From SZUA-217 sp036446835 (GTDB taxonomy: Bacteria; Actinomycetota; Acidimicrobiia; Spongiisociales; ZC4RG35), in the NCBI GenBank assembly GCA_036446835.1, contig JAZFTT010000031.1:1-5816 (forward strand): a stretch of DNA of 5,816 bases, read 5' to 3'. Shown piece after piece: positions 5,098-5,816 of this stretch. The position numbers and the translations under genes are program-made. Below the pieces are notes generated by a model. The model was not told the origin of the DNA and did no database searches. It saw only the letters and a program-made list of their open reading frames with translations. Every line of letters starts with the position of its first letter. Within the stretch, counting starts at the first letter, position 1.

Positions 5098-5816
5098 GGC
5101 TTGACTGCGACCACGTACCGATCGCGGCCTGCCATGTCCTGTCGCACCACTGCGGGGAGATCGGTGAAGCAGCTACTGGCGGAGACACTCTGACTCTCAC
5201 CTATCTCGCAAACCACGACACCACCCGGACGCAACCACTCGGCAACCGAAGCGCCGATTCGTTGAATCACCTCCAACCCCGTTGGACCGCTGACGAGGGC
5301 CACCTTCGGCTCCCGTTGCACGTCCTCGGGCAGGGTCAGGAAGTCGACATCTGAAACGTATGGCGGATTGGCCACCACCAGGTCCACCTCACCAAGCAAT
5401 GAGGCCGGCAAAGGGTCGAAGAGGTCGCCTACTGTCAGGTAGATATCGAGGCCGGTGGCATGTCTGTTGGTGAGGGCGACGTCGATCGCATCCTCGGAGA
5501 CATCGGTGGCAAACACCGATGCCCCCGGAAACTCGTTCTTGAGTGCCAACGCCAGTGCTCCCGAACCGGTGCAAAGATCGAGTATCACCTCCGGGTGGCG
5601 GACCATTCGAGAAGCGATTTCGAACAGACCTTCAGTCTCCGGCCGGGGGACCAGCACGCGGTCATCAACCGTTATCTCGAGAGGCCCGAACGCGGCACTT
5701 CCCTCTATGTATTGCAACGGCTCACCGTTCTTCCTGCGCTCGATCAGCTTCTCCAACGGCTGATCGGCGCTGGCCAGAGCCTCGAGACGACTGAGTTCAT
5801 GCTCCGGAATGGAGTC
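5094..5816 (-). CDS. prmC: Peptide chain release factor N5-glutamine methyltransferase, 5' end missing
   Basis: This SAM-dependent enzyme methylates the glutamine of the GGQ motif of release factors RF1 and RF2, raising termination efficiency. The frame is open to the right edge and gives 240 residues. Full-length PrmC is about 280, so roughly 40-50 N-terminal residues lie outside the window. The visible part begins in the helical substrate-binding N-domain and continues with LIERRKNGEPLQYIEG (24-39), VPRPETE (56-62), SAM motif I DLCTGSGALAL (80-90), ATDVSEDA (103-110) and the catalytic NPPYVSD (150-156), which binds the target glutamine amide. The TTG at 5756 is internal, not the true start: the upstream codons continue the PrmC N-domain. 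In many actinobacteria prfA (RF1) lies just upstream, which would be beyond this window. Confidence 0.95.
   Translation of the reverse strand, partial: DSIPEHELSRLEALASADQPLEKLIERRKNGEPLQYIEGSAAFGPLEITVDDRVLVPRPETEGLFEIASRMVRHPEVILDLCTGSGALALALKNEFPGASVFATDVSEDAIDVALTNRHATGLDIYLTVGDLFDPLPASLLGEVDLVVANPPYVSDVDFLTLPEDVQREPKVALVSGPTGLEVIQRIGASVAEWLRPGGVVVCEIGESQSVSASSCFTDLPAVVRQDMAGRDRYVVAVKP

Noticed and set aside
1..5816. tRNA, rRNA, CRISPR array, insertion sequence or prophage remnant
   Set aside because: No cloverleaf-like stretch, spaced direct repeats, transposase or integrase motifs were seen. Almost all sequence is explained by coding regions.

Overview
The window looks like a chromosomal segment of an actinobacterium (phylum Actinomycetota). 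I would guess a deep-branching lineage such as Acidimicrobiia, but that is inference. The reasons are moderately high GC, a DUF222 (13E12-type) HNH endonuclease, a luciferase-like flavin/F420 oxidoreductase, an actinobacterial-style LexA box, several genes with no Shine-Dalgarno but a TANNNT hexamer just before the start codon, and the gene order prmC-tsaC-glyA leading towards the atp operon.

Right part (5816 to about 2308, all minus strand): prmC (release-factor glutamine methyltransferase, 5' end outside the window) overlaps tsaC (threonylcarbamoyl-AMP synthase for tRNA t6A) by four bases. After 16 nt comes glyA (serine hydroxymethyltransferase), and after another 23 nt an LLM-class flavin-dependent oxidoreductase. 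The first three genes are housekeeping genes of translation and one-carbon metabolism. The LLM enzyme is an accessory gene of unknown substrate. Both glyA and the LLM gene have a TANNNT hexamer exactly 6 nt before their ATG, suggesting leaderless transcripts.

Middle (923-2296, plus strand): a DUF222/HNH endonuclease gene is convergent with the LLM gene (11 bp apart) and divergent from the atp genes. A perfect 16-bp palindrome at its start matches the LexA/SOS box of Gram-positive and actinobacterial species. It overlaps a good -10 hexamer and the probable start codon. This is the most informative regulatory signal in the window: the nuclease is probably repressed by LexA and induced by DNA damage.

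Left part (742 to 1, minus strand): the beginning of the F1Fo ATP synthase operon, with an AtpZ-like small membrane protein, a four-helix AtpI-like subunit I, and the first 38 codons of atpB (subunit a). These three genes overlap each other and all start at non-ATG codons. Just upstream of atpZ is a 20-bp inverted repeat containing TGTGA-N6-TCACA, the consensus of CRP/FNR-family regulators.

The 180-bp divergent region (743-922) therefore appears to carry two unrelated control elements: a CRP-like operator facing energy metabolism and a LexA operator facing the nuclease. No tRNA, rRNA, CRISPR, insertion sequence or convincing terminator was seen.
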